Below are positions 46,362 to 55,758 of a stretch of 64,000 bases of DNA, piece after piece. The position numbers and the translations under genes were made by a program. How positions within the stretch are numbered: the first letter of the stretch is position 1; each line of letters opens with the position of its first letter. The DNA lies in contig NZ_JRNC01000024.1 in the NCBI RefSeq assembly GCF_000758925.1, forward strand, positions 1 through 64,000. Reading direction: 5' to 3'. The notes beneath the pieces were generated by a model. That model had not been told where the DNA came from and searched no databases. It saw only the letters and a list, made by a program, of their open reading frames with translations. The DNA is from Prevotella sp. S7-1-8 (GTDB lineage: Bacteria > Bacteroidota > Bacteroidia > Bacteroidales > Bacteroidaceae).

Positions 46362-47723
46362 TTACAGCGGGGTAACCAATAGGTATGTGCGGATAAGCCA
46401 ATAGGACAATATTCCAGCCAAGTAACCCACCAAAGCAATCCAGCTGACGTGCTTCATGTACCAGCCAAACGTTATTTTCTCCAGTCCCATCACAACCACG
46501 CCGGCGGCCGATCCGATGATGAGTATCGATCCTCCCACGCCCGCGCAGTAGGCCAACAGTTGCCAAAAGATACCATCAACGGCCATGTCTCCAGTGGGCG
46601 CCACGGGGTACATGCCCATGCATCCTGCCACCAAAGGCACATTGTCGACAATGCTTGATAGTAGGCCGATAACGCCAGTGACGGCGTAGTGATTGCCGCC
46701 GAAGGCCACGTTCAGGCTCTTGCCCACGGTGGTGAGCGCGCCCACCTCTTCCAAGCACGCCACGGCCATCAGTATGCCGAGAAAAAACAGAATGGTGGAC
46801 ATGTCGATATTATGCAGCAGATTGGTCACGCGCTTCAGGCTTCCCGGCTGTTCTTCAGTCTGTTTCGCACCTCGATAGAACACCTCGGTGACAGTCCATA
46901 GCGTGCCGAGGACCAGCAATATACCCACGAATGGTGGCAGGTGGGTGATGCTTTTGAATACGGGCACGAGTATCAAGCCACCCACGCCAATGAAAAAAAC
47001 AGCTTTGCGCTGGGCGCTGGTAAAATCCAACAGCTCGTAATCGCTGTCCATGTGCATTTCGGGTTGGTCGTCAAGCTCGCCCTTCAAGGCGTATTGCATG
47101 ATAAAAGCAGGTATCACCATGGATACCAACGAGGGCGCTAATATCTCGGTGACCACCCCCAGCGCTGTTATTACACCCTTGTTCCAAAGCATGATGGTTG
47201 TCACATCGCCAATTGGCGAGAACGCCCCTCCTGAGTTGGCGGCTATGATGACGAGTGACGCGAAGACGATGCGGTCTTTGTGCTCATGCACCAATTTGCG
47301 CAGTATCATAATCATCACGATGCTCGTGGTGAGGTTGTCGAGGATGGCCGAGAGGATGAACGTCATGAAGGCTATGCGCCAAAGCAGCGCCCGCTTGGAC
47401 TTGGTCTTCATCACATCGCGCACCCAATTGAACCCGCCGTTTTGGTCAACGATCTCCACGATGGTCATGGCGCCCATCAGAAAGAACAGCGTGGTAGACG
47501 TGCTGCCTAAGTGGCGCTCTATCGCCGCGCTCACCTCGTTAACCAATTCTTGGCCGGAAAATCCCGGCATATAACTTCCCGGTGACACCATGAAAAGAGT
47601 CCAGCACAGCACAAACATCAACAAAGCTATGGCAGCCTTGTTCACCTTGGTCACGCTTTCGATGGCAATCAGGAAATAGCCCACGCAGAACGTGATGATA
47701 ATCGCAATGGTTAAAGTCGTCAT
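46362..47723 (-). CDS. nhaD: NhaD-type sodium/proton antiporter
   Basis: A 453-residue membrane protein with about 12 helices of the NhaD/ion-transporter superfamily; characteristic segments are IVEIVDQNGGFNWVRDVM, AILDNLTTSIVMIMILRKLV (the conserved DN-LT motif) and AANSGGAFSPIGDVTTIMLW. It expels sodium in exchange for protons at alkaline pH. Convergent with asd. A -7 box (minus-strand TATCTTTG, 47789-47796) lies 66 bp upstream, without a convincing -33 partner. Confidence 0.9.
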   Translation of the reverse strand: MTTLTIAIIITFCVGYFLIAIESVTKVNKAAIALLMFVLCWTLFMVSPGSYMPGFSGQELVNEVSAAIERHLGSTSTTLFFLMGAMTIVEIVDQNGGFNWVRDVMKTKSKRALLWRIAFMTFILSAILDNLTTSIVMIMILRKLVHEHKDRIVFASLVIIAANSGGAFSPIGDVTTIMLWNKGVITALGVVTEILAPSLVSMVIPAFIMQYALKGELDDQPEMHMDSDYELLDFTSAQRKAVFFIGVGGLILVPVFKSITHLPPFVGILLVLGTLWTVTEVFYRGAKQTEEQPGSLKRVTNLLHNIDMSTILFFLGILMAVACLEEVGALTTVGKSLNVAFGGNHYAVTGVIGLLSSIVDNVPLVAGCMGMYPVAPTGDMAVDGIFWQLLAYCAGVGGSILIIGSAAGVVVMGLEKITFGWYMKHVSWIALVGYLAGILSYWLIRTYLLVTPL

Positions 47724-48088
47724 GAAAAAGTAAATTTATAATGATGGGAAATCCCCACCATGGCCAGCAGGCCCATGGAGAGGTTTTGCAAAGATAAAAA
47801 ATTTATTGACACGAACGACTAAAATATTAAATAATTATTTGCGTGCCACTCCAAATTGCTGTCTAACGGCATTTTGCCCGATGGGTATTGATTGTGCCAA
47901 GCCTTTCTGGACGCTTTGAAAAATAGTGTTTGAAAATACGTGACAAAAGCTCTCAAATGCTTGGCTTATTTGAAAAATAAAACGTATTTGTCCGAAATTA
48001 GCAGAAAATAGAGCAATTTTTCTATATGCTTGTAAATGAAGATGTTGTCGTGATAGCTGCAAAAAGAGATGAGAAACCGTTGTGAGAA
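47724..48088. other. gene-free region between nhaD and repeat locus C
   Basis: About 365 bp. It holds the putative nhaD -7 box at 47789-47796 and a lone sequence at 47872-47893 that resembles one 22-bp repeat unit (ends gggtattgatt, like locus B). No ORF is supported. Confidence 0.45.
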
Positions 48089-48198
48089 CTGTTGCGATTA
48101 ATGCTCTTTCGTGTCGCGATTAATACTTGATCGCATTGTAATTAGGTCTTTCTCGCACCATGTTTAGAGCCTAAAGGGGTTACGATTAAGCATTAATC
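48089..48198 (+). repeat. 22-bp x 5 intergenic repeat element, locus C
   Basis: Units at 48089-48110, 48111-48132, 48133-48154, 48155-48176 and 48177-48198, all exactly 22 bp. Units 2 and 5 are closest to the consensus (cgattaa, ending tgatc or taatc). It lies in the 1-kb gap between the divergent nhaD and susC genes. Confidence 0.7.
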
Positions 48199-48780
48199 GT
48201 CTCGCCAAGTTTTTTTTATCGTCTTGTTTTAAGCTTTTTTTGCTCCGAAAAATGCGGTGTGTGGCTCGAATGCCTAAAAACTGTTGGCTATTTCGATAGA
48301 AAATCATGATGCTTTTTTTTATGATTTTTTCTGAACATCGGCAGGCTGTTCTTGGTATATCTTGCTATTTGCTTTGTCAGGAAGTTTGGTTTTAAGGCAA
48401 AAATCTATCATTTAAAATTGTTATCGATGAAAAAATCGCTCACTGTGCAATAAAAATATGGAATTTTTTCCACGTTTTGAGAATTTTTTATTAACTTTGA
48501 ATGCACGAAGCGTGGTGTCTGTATAAGGTTTTTTGGTATTTCTATGCTGGGGCAGCGTGACGGTGGTCGCAATGTTGCCATTTTTCCAGTTATTCCTTGT
48601 ATGGACAGTAATCTTGATGGCGAGTGCTGCGTGCCATGCCTGCGACAAGGTTAAATTGAACTAATCGACAAATAATCTGCAATACGATATATTTTGATGA
48701 AACGTTAAATCAAAGTGACCATTTGGTATCTATGCACATATATAATATATGGATGTTACAATAACCAAAATTGACAAGAA
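48199..48780. other. leader/promoter region of the SusC locus
   Basis: About 580 bp, AT-rich, without an accepted ORF. A TAACTTTG box at 48492-48499 matches the -7 element, about 280 bp before susC, but lacks a clear -33 box. I see no gene for a sigma or anti-sigma factor here. Confidence 0.45.
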
Positions 48781-51700
48781 ATGAAACAAAAACATCATTT
48801 TTTATGGGCTGTCGTCATGGCGATGCTGTATTTTCTTATGCCATGCCATGCCATGGCGCAAAACCATGAAATAACGCTTAGCTATCAAGACGAGAGCTTA
48901 CCCACTGTTTTTAAGCGCTTGGAGAGTGTGTCAGGCTACAAAATCAGCTTCTCTTACGATGATGTAAGCCAATACCGCGCAAGCGGAAAACTTGAAAAGG
49001 CTTCGATAATAGAAGCCATGAACCATATCATCGGTGACAAGCCGTTGGGCTATACGGTGGACGGGCTTACGGTAAAGGTGGTGCGCGCCCAACGTGATGA
49101 CAAGGTCTTGCCAACAGTAAAGGGTAAGGTGGTGATGGATGACGATGGGTCAGCCGTAATGGGGGCCACGGTTGTCATTGATGGAACTAACCAAGGCGTG
49201 GCTACCGATATAGATGGAAAATTTGTGCTGCAAGAGGTGCCTAAGAGCGCATATCTCAAGATATCCTATATTGGTGCCACCACAGTGAGGCTAAAAGTTG
49301 CCGCCATGATGAACGTGCGGCTAAAAAGTGATGAGCTGTCCTTAAAAAATGTGGTAGTGACAGGCTATTACACGCAGCGTAAACAGACGTTCACCGGAGC
49401 GGTAACAAGTTTCAGTGGATCTGAATTGCGGTCGGTCTCAGACCAAAACGTGCTGTCTACGGTGGCCGCTTTGGACCCCTCTTTCAATCTCACGGAGAAT
49501 TTGTCTATGGGCTCTGACCCAAACAATATACCTGACATACAGGTGCGTGGTGTCAACTCGCTGCCCAATACGGATGCCAACCTTCTCAATGAGCAGTATA
49601 AAGGTAAAGCCAACCTGCCCACGTTTATCCTTGACGGGTTTGAGGTGAGTGTCGAAAAGATATACGATTTGGACCCCAACCGCGTGTCTAATATCTCCAT
49701 TCTCAAAGACGCTTCGGCCACAGCAATATATGGTTCGAGAGCGTCTAACGGTGTGGTAATCATTGACACCAAAGCACCCACACCGGGAAAACTTAAGCTA
49801 AACTACACAGGTAGCGTCGATTTTGAGATTGCCGATCTGTCTAACTATAGCCTTTTGAATGCTCGCGAAAAGCTTAAATATGAAGATATGGCCGGACTAT
49901 ACTATGGAAGCAAAGCCATATACGTTAAGGAGGACTATCTCGAAACTTACAACGAACGGTTGAAACTGGTGACCAAGGGGTATGACACAGACTGGCTGTC
50001 AAAACCGTTGCGCTCTGTAGGCATCACTAACAGGCACAGCGCACAGCTCGAGGGAGGCAGCGACAACTTCAGATATGGCGTGAACTTCACCTATAATAAT
50101 ACCGCAGGTGTGATGAAAGGCTCCGGAAGAACCCGCATCGGAACGGGTATCAAATTGCAATACAACTATAAGAACTTGCGTTTCAGAGACGAAATTACCT
50201 ATGACAATGTTTCGTCAACACAATCGCCCTATGGCTCTTTCAGAACCTATACGAACCTGAACCCTTATTATTACCCTTATGACGAATTAGGAAAATTGAA
50301 GAAAATATTGTTTGTCAACAATACGGCCACGGGCTCTTCGCAAATCGTGAACCCCATGTACAACACCACACTCAATGCCTATGACAAGACGGTGTATGAC
50401 GATTTTGTAAACAATTTCAGCGTGGAGTGGGATATTATGCGGGGATTGAAGCTCAAAGGCAACTTCTCTTTGGAACGAATCAACCGAAACATGGATGTGT
50501 TCAAGTCGGCCGACCATACCGACTTTATCAACGTAAAAGAAAATAAAGGCAGCTATACCAAAGGAAATCGGGTTACTAATAATTATGATGGCAATATCAT
50601 ATTGTCTTATTTCACAACTCTAAAAGAGAAGCATGCGGTGAGCTTTAACGGTGGATGGAACATCCAAGAGACCAACGACGACTATAACTCTTATACCGTT
50701 TATGGTTTCGCCAACCAAGCTTTGGACCATCCTTCGTTGGGCGCCAACTTTAAAGAAGGCGACCATGTTAGAGGATATGCTACCAAAACGCGTCTTATGG
50801 GCTTTTTGTTGAACACCAACTACAGCTATGATGACAGATATTTTGTGGACGCTTCGATACGAGCGGATGGCTCGTCTATCTTTGGAAGTAACAAACGATG
50901 GGGCGCGTTTTGGAGCTCGGGCATAGGATGGAACCTGCACAAAGAGCGTTTCATGGAGGGCAACAAAATGATAAACCAATTGCGCTTCAAGCTGAGCACA
51001 GGTTTCACGGGCAACCAAAATTTCTACCCATATCAGTCCATGATGATGTACCAGTACATGAGTGCGCTGTCTTATCAAGATTATATTGGGGCGATAATTA
51101 AGGCATATGGCAATGATAACCTGAAATGGCAACGTACGCAAAAAAATAATTTCGGTATAGATTTTGAGCTCTTCAACCATTATGTGAGTGGATATTTCAA
51201 CTATTTTGTCGAGAACTCAAAAGACTTGTTGGTGGATGTGACAATGGCCAACTATTTGGGATTTGAGGCTTACAAAGAAAATTTGGGTGAGACACAGAAC
51301 CGCGGTTTTGAGTTTAATGTCAAGGCTTCTGTCATCAGAACGAAGGACTTTCGGCTCAATTTGTTTGCCAATGGTATGCATTATAAGAACAAGTTGCGCA
51401 AGATTTCGTCAGGGTTAAGCTCGTATAATGCCCACGCCGATGCCGATGCGTCGTCTAAACCGTACGTGAGGTATGTCGAGGGAGCGTCTATTAACTCGAT
51501 ATGGGTGATGCCATCGGCTGGCATCGACCCAGCGACTGGCAACGAGATCTTCATCAAAAAAAATGGCTCTTACACCAACGCATGGAGCGAGAAAGACTAC
51601 GTGCCTTACAAATCGACCGATCCTAAGTTGGTGGGTACGTTCGGATTGAACGCCTATTACAAAGGGTGGGAATTGAACTCGATATTCTATTATAGGTTCG

Positions 51701-52071
51701 GAGGATATGCTTATAACCAAACGTTGGTGGATAAGGTGGAGAATGTAAATCCGTATCTCAACGTCGACAGGAGGGCATTGTACAATCGTTGGTCCACGCC
51801 CGGCGTGTCGGCGAAATTCAAAAGAATTAACGATTTAACCACAACCAAGCCTACATCTCGTTTTGTGGAGAAAGACAACTTGCTCAGAGGTACGTCTCTC
51901 AGCATCGCGTACACATTTAACAGAAACTGGATTAAAATCTTTGGAGCGCAGTATCTCAAACTGATGTTTACCGCGAATGACTTCCTGTACACGTCGTCCA
52001 TACATAGAGAGATGGGTACTGCATACCCTTACGCGCATCATTACGCTCTGTCAGCACAACTTACTTTCTAA
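48781..52071 (+). CDS. SusC/RagA-family TonB-dependent transporter
   Basis: A 1096-residue outer-membrane transporter. Signal peptide 1-27 (ending CHAMAQ), an STN domain (about 30-98: ITLSYQDESLPTVFKRLE), a carboxypeptidase-like/CNA-B domain (about 112-190: VKGKVVMDDDGSAVMGATV), the plug with VVVTGYYTQRKQTFTGAVTS, then a 22-strand barrel. It pairs with the SusD-like lipoprotein to import oligosaccharides or peptides. STN domains normally signal to an anti-sigma factor, but none is encoded nearby. The substrate is not readable; see the neighbours. Confidence 0.95.
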   Translation: MKQKHHFLWAVVMAMLYFLMPCHAMAQNHEITLSYQDESLPTVFKRLESVSGYKISFSYDDVSQYRASGKLEKASIIEAMNHIIGDKPLGYTVDGLTVKVVRAQRDDKVLPTVKGKVVMDDDGSAVMGATVVIDGTNQGVATDIDGKFVLQEVPKSAYLKISYIGATTVRLKVAAMMNVRLKSDELSLKNVVVTGYYTQRKQTFTGAVTSFSGSELRSVSDQNVLSTVAALDPSFNLTENLSMGSDPNNIPDIQVRGVNSLPNTDANLLNEQYKGKANLPTFILDGFEVSVEKIYDLDPNRVSNISILKDASATAIYGSRASNGVVIIDTKAPTPGKLKLNYTGSVDFEIADLSNYSLLNAREKLKYEDMAGLYYGSKAIYVKEDYLETYNERLKLVTKGYDTDWLSKPLRSVGITNRHSAQLEGGSDNFRYGVNFTYNNTAGVMKGSGRTRIGTGIKLQYNYKNLRFRDEITYDNVSSTQSPYGSFRTYTNLNPYYYPYDELGKLKKILFVNNTATGSSQIVNPMYNTTLNAYDKTVYDDFVNNFSVEWDIMRGLKLKGNFSLERINRNMDVFKSADHTDFINVKENKGSYTKGNRVTNNYDGNIILSYFTTLKEKHAVSFNGGWNIQETNDDYNSYTVYGFANQALDHPSLGANFKEGDHVRGYATKTRLMGFLLNTNYSYDDRYFVDASIRADGSSIFGSNKRWGAFWSSGIGWNLHKERFMEGNKMINQLRFKLSTGFTGNQNFYPYQSMMMYQYMSALSYQDYIGAIIKAYGNDNLKWQRTQKNNFGIDFELFNHYVSGYFNYFVENSKDLLVDVTMANYLGFEAYKENLGETQNRGFEFNVKASVIRTKDFRLNLFANGMHYKNKLRKISSGLSSYNAHADADASSKPYVRYVEGASINSIWVMPSAGIDPATGNEIFIKKNGSYTNAWSEKDYVPYKSTDPKLVGTFGLNAYYKGWELNSIFYYRFGGYAYNQTLVDKVENVNPYLNVDRRALYNRWSTPGVSAKFKRINDLTTTKPTSRFVEKDNLLRGTSLSIAYTFNRNWIKIFGAQYLKLMFTANDFLYTSSIHREMGTAYPYAHHYALSAQLTF

Positions 52072-52074
52072 ACC

Positions 52075-53487
52075 ATGAGTATGAAAAAGATATTTATTAT
52101 ATGTGTTTCGGCACTTGCAATAACCCTTACTTCGTGTGAGGATTGGTTTGATATTTCTGCTAAATCAGAGTTGAAGGCAGACGATTTGCTCAACAACGAG
52201 CAGGGATATAGAGATGCTCTGATAGGCTGTTATGCTTCAATGAAAAGTAAAAACCTTTATGGAGCACAGCTCACCATGACCTATTTAGACTGTCTTTCCC
52301 AATATTATTCTACGGCCAACAACGCCCAAAATAGCTTTTATTACGCCGCCAAATACGACTATGCCAACACTAAAGAAGAAAAAAGAAAGGACGAGATATG
52401 GAAAGATCAATATAATGTCATAGCCAATGTGAACAGTCTCGTCAATAGAATAGATAAGTCAAAAGACGTCTTTTCTACGGGGGTGTACGCGCTTTTAAAG
52501 GGCGAGGCATTAGGAATAAGGGCTTTTTTGCATTTTGATTTGCTACGTATGTTTGCCCCTTCGCCATCCATGACAGATGGCTTGCAGGCAAAAGCGATAC
52601 CTTATGTGGACCGATTCACCAACGCTCTGTACGCCCAACTTTCTACGGAACAGGTTTTAGACAGGGTGGTGAAAGATCTCGTCGAGGCTCGTGAAATGCT
52701 TAAGGATGTGGACCCATATGGTCCAAAGCACGCCAATTATGATTTAAAAGCGTTGGAGGGAGTGTGGAAAGGACGTGAGTTTCGTATGAACTACTATGCC
52801 GTCACCGCCTTGATGGCAAGGGTGCTGCTATATAGAGACCATCCCGAAGACAAGGAAAAGGCATTTCAATATGCCAAGGAGGTAATAGATTCGGGCCTTT
52901 TCCCTTTGATAACCAGTAGTGAAATTAAAAGCTCTGAAGATAATGGTTTTGTTAGGGAAAATATCTTTTCGTTGGAGCATACCGGCTTGAAAGATGATAT
53001 CGTGGATAATTATTTTGTCGTGGATGAGCGCGCGTACAATTTTCTCGCGCTTAATAAACGCACGCTTAAAAGAGTCTTCCCATCCACGTTGGATATGGAT
53101 TACAGGCGTCAATGGTGGCTGGGCACCACTGGCAATAACTTTACAATTGTCAAATACAACAGCTCCAAGCGCGTACCTTTAATCAAGGTTTCCGAGATGT
53201 ATCTTATCGCCACCGAAACCGCACCCAATATAACGACGGCCAATAAGTACTACAATGAGTTGTTGTATCATCGCGGATTGCCAAGCGAAGCGTTAACGCA
53301 AGCCAATATGAACAAGCATTTATTGGCAGAATATGCCAAAGAGTTCATAGGGGAAGGCCAGCTTTTTTATGCTTATAAAAGATTGAATAACAAGATAGTT
53401 CCAATACTGCAAAGAGGCATAGAGAAACCAGAAGCTGTCTACGTGATACCTTTGCCAAAGGAAAATACTTATTTCATACAACAATGA
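52075..53487 (+). CDS. SusD/RagB-family nutrient-binding lipoprotein
   Basis: A 470-residue surface lipoprotein with a lipobox ending TLTSC at about residue 20 (MKKIF form starting at 52081 is equally likely). It has the SusD pattern: early asparagine/leucine-rich helices (LLNNEQGYRDALIGCYASM), the tetratricopeptide-like region, and YPxS-type ending with EFIGEGQLFYAYKRLN. It caps the SusC barrel and binds the nutrient. Starts 3 bp after susC, so the pair is cotranscribed. Confidence 0.93.
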   Translation: MSMKKIFIICVSALAITLTSCEDWFDISAKSELKADDLLNNEQGYRDALIGCYASMKSKNLYGAQLTMTYLDCLSQYYSTANNAQNSFYYAAKYDYANTKEEKRKDEIWKDQYNVIANVNSLVNRIDKSKDVFSTGVYALLKGEALGIRAFLHFDLLRMFAPSPSMTDGLQAKAIPYVDRFTNALYAQLSTEQVLDRVVKDLVEAREMLKDVDPYGPKHANYDLKALEGVWKGREFRMNYYAVTALMARVLLYRDHPEDKEKAFQYAKEVIDSGLFPLITSSEIKSSEDNGFVRENIFSLEHTGLKDDIVDNYFVVDERAYNFLALNKRTLKRVFPSTLDMDYRRQWWLGTTGNNFTIVKYNSSKRVPLIKVSEMYLIATETAPNITTANKYYNELLYHRGLPSEALTQANMNKHLLAEYAKEFIGEGQLFYAYKRLNNKIVPILQRGIEKPEAVYVIPLPKENTYFIQQ

Positions 53488-53524
53488 TTATTCCATTATT
53501 ATACCCTCTAAACTATCGCACTTT

Positions 53525-54223
53525 ATGAAAAGAATAATCTTTAGCGGTTTATATATACTAACATTTTTGTTACTATTCGCCGCATGTCAGGAGAACGAGC
53601 AGAAGGAATTCGGTCAAAAGCCAAGTGCTTATTTCAGCTCATTGACCGCAGCCGATAGTATGGCATATTCTTTCGCGTCGGGTAAAGTGAAGCAAGACAC
53701 GGTGCTCATACCCGTAAAAATCATTGGTGAGTCTACCAGTTACGACCGAAAAATAGCTTTTAACGTAGATCCGTCGTCTACGGCGCAAGCGGGTCTTCAA
53801 TATGAAGCTTTGCATGGTATGGTTACGCTGCCCGCGGGAAAAGTGGAAACTTATATCAAGATAGTAGTCTTTGACAAAGGCTTGGACAAGTCGGACGTGT
53901 CTTTGACACTGAACATTGTACCCAACGAAAGTTTCAATCTTGGCTACGGTGACAGACTTCGCGCCAAACTCATCATCACCAATCAGCTGGTCAAGCCAAC
54001 CTATTGGGACATGCCTTTGTCTTTCTATTATGGCGAATACTCCAAAGCCAAGCACCGCATTTGCATCATGTTACAAGGTGAGGATTTCCCACCCACATGG
54101 GATCGCACCAAGGTACAGACCTATATGTCATACGGCAGAATGGTGTACAACTATCTACTGAAGACCCCCGTGTGGGATGAAGATACAAAAACTTGGATTA
54201 CGGCAGACTGGGCTCCACTCTAA
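53525..54223 (+). CDS. DUF4843-type lipoprotein
   Basis: A 232-residue lipoprotein: leader MKRIIFSGLYILTFLLLFAAC with the lipid cysteine at 21. The remainder is beta-rich and matches the DUF4843 pattern (DTVLIPVKIIGESTSYDRKIAFNV; LNIVPNESFNLG), a family found almost only beside SusC/SusD pairs. It probably helps bind nutrient at the cell surface. It lies 37 bp after susD and 13 bp before the PKD-like gene. Confidence 0.85.
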   Translation: MKRIIFSGLYILTFLLLFAACQENEQKEFGQKPSAYFSSLTAADSMAYSFASGKVKQDTVLIPVKIIGESTSYDRKIAFNVDPSSTAQAGLQYEALHGMVTLPAGKVETYIKIVVFDKGLDKSDVSLTLNIVPNESFNLGYGDRLRAKLIITNQLVKPTYWDMPLSFYYGEYSKAKHRICIMLQGEDFPPTWDRTKVQTYMSYGRMVYNYLLKTPVWDEDTKTWITADWAPL

Positions 54224-54236
54224 AAAATGAACAGAA

Positions 54237-55754
54237 ATGAAAAGAATTATTATATTATTTTCGGTCTTTGCGCTCGTGTTGACCTCATGTGTACACGACG
54301 ATACGAACGAGAACTTCATTCAACTCAATGAGGCAGCCATCACCGGCATAGCCGATGAGTACAACAATGTCTATGTGGACGATTTCCTAAAGATATCGCC
54401 TGTTATCAGCACGACTAAGAATGATCTCTCCCAATTTAGCTATTTTTGGATTACGTACGACACGAACACCTTGTACAATGCGGACACACTGTCGCATCAA
54501 AAAGACCTCAATGTCAAGATAGGGATGATTCCCGGCAAGCACACGGTGGTCTTCAAGGCCGTCGATAACAAAACCGGCATATTCTATAAAAAGCAATTTG
54601 TTATCAATGTGGTTAACGAGTTTACAAACGGTATCATGGTGCTCTATGAGAAAAACGGCAGTGCCGAACTTGGTTTTTGGAGTCAGGAGCGTGGCAAGCT
54701 CATCTCCGATATCTATGGCAAACTGAACGAGGGCGGTACCATTGGGCAGCGTCCACAAAGGGTTTACTTCAATAAATACAGTGACGAGAAAGCCAATGAA
54801 GTCTTGATTTTGTGCCAAGACCAAAAGGGTGGCGTGTTCTTGGATGCTACAACCATGCAAAAAACGCGCGACTATAAGGATTTTTTCTTTGCCGCGCCAG
54901 ATGAGATTAAACCACAAGCCTATTACAAAGCTAACATGCGCGAATATCTCATCGACAACGGATTGGCTTACGATAGAGCCACCAACAGCATGATACCCAA
55001 CCCCACTGTCAAGCCAAATCTCAGTGTCGCGGGCAAAACTTATGAGATAGCAGGCAACGCTGATTTCGGCGATCCGGAGGTTGGACACGATGATTACCCC
55101 GCGCGCATCATCCTATACGATAACAAAAACATGTGTTTTTACTCCGTTTATAACATCGCTTCGGCTTTTATGGAGTTGATACGTGGTTCTGAGGACGTGA
55201 TTTACGAGCCGGGAGGCTTCTTCGATCCTAACAATGTTGGTATGACTTGCCTTTATGCCAACATCTCCGCGCGTAGTGCCACAGGCGCGAGAGAGTATAT
55301 GGGGGTGTTCCAAACGCCACAAGGCAAGCGCCATTTGTTGAGAATGGGCATAGGCTTTTGGGTTGAGAACGCCGAGCCCGACACCTACTTCAAAGATATG
55401 GGCAATGATGTCATCACTTCTGAAGGGATAGACGCAGCCACTACTTTTGCCTGTTCGCCCAAGGTTCCGGGTTATATGTTTTATGCCTCGGGCAATGCTT
55501 TGTACCTTTACAATGCGATCAACAACGCGGGGCAAAAGGTCTATGAGCTTCCAGTGGGGCAGAATATCAACCATATCGAGATAGACCGGAGTCATGGCTA
55601 CTTGCTTGTGGCTTATCAAGACAAGGCCAAACAGACGGGCAAGGCCGGTTTTGTCATGTTGGAGATAAGCACTGACGGTGGTTTAAAACTTGCCGTGAAG
55701 CACCAATTTGATGCTGTTGGCGATAAAATATTGGATTTTGAAAACAGGTATTAA
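54237..55754 (+). CDS. PKD-like lipoprotein
   Basis: A 505-residue lipoprotein: leader ending VLTSC with the lipid Cys at 18. The first 140 residues look like PKD/Ig-like beta domains (YFWITYDTNTLYNADTLSHQ; KHTVVFKAVDNKTGIFYKKQFVINVV), followed by a larger beta-rich domain of unknown type, possibly a propeller (VPGYMFYASGNALYLYN repeats). Proteins of this kind accompany SusC/SusD/DUF4843 loci. No catalytic motif of a glycosidase or protease seen. Confidence 0.85.
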   Translation: MKRIIILFSVFALVLTSCVHDDTNENFIQLNEAAITGIADEYNNVYVDDFLKISPVISTTKNDLSQFSYFWITYDTNTLYNADTLSHQKDLNVKIGMIPGKHTVVFKAVDNKTGIFYKKQFVINVVNEFTNGIMVLYEKNGSAELGFWSQERGKLISDIYGKLNEGGTIGQRPQRVYFNKYSDEKANEVLILCQDQKGGVFLDATTMQKTRDYKDFFFAAPDEIKPQAYYKANMREYLIDNGLAYDRATNSMIPNPTVKPNLSVAGKTYEIAGNADFGDPEVGHDDYPARIILYDNKNMCFYSVYNIASAFMELIRGSEDVIYEPGGFFDPNNVGMTCLYANISARSATGAREYMGVFQTPQGKRHLLRMGIGFWVENAEPDTYFKDMGNDVITSEGIDAATTFACSPKVPGYMFYASGNALYLYNAINNAGQKVYELPVGQNINHIEIDRSHGYLLVAYQDKAKQTGKAGFVMLEISTDGGLKLAVKHQFDAVGDKILDFENRY

Positions 55755-55758
55755 ACAG

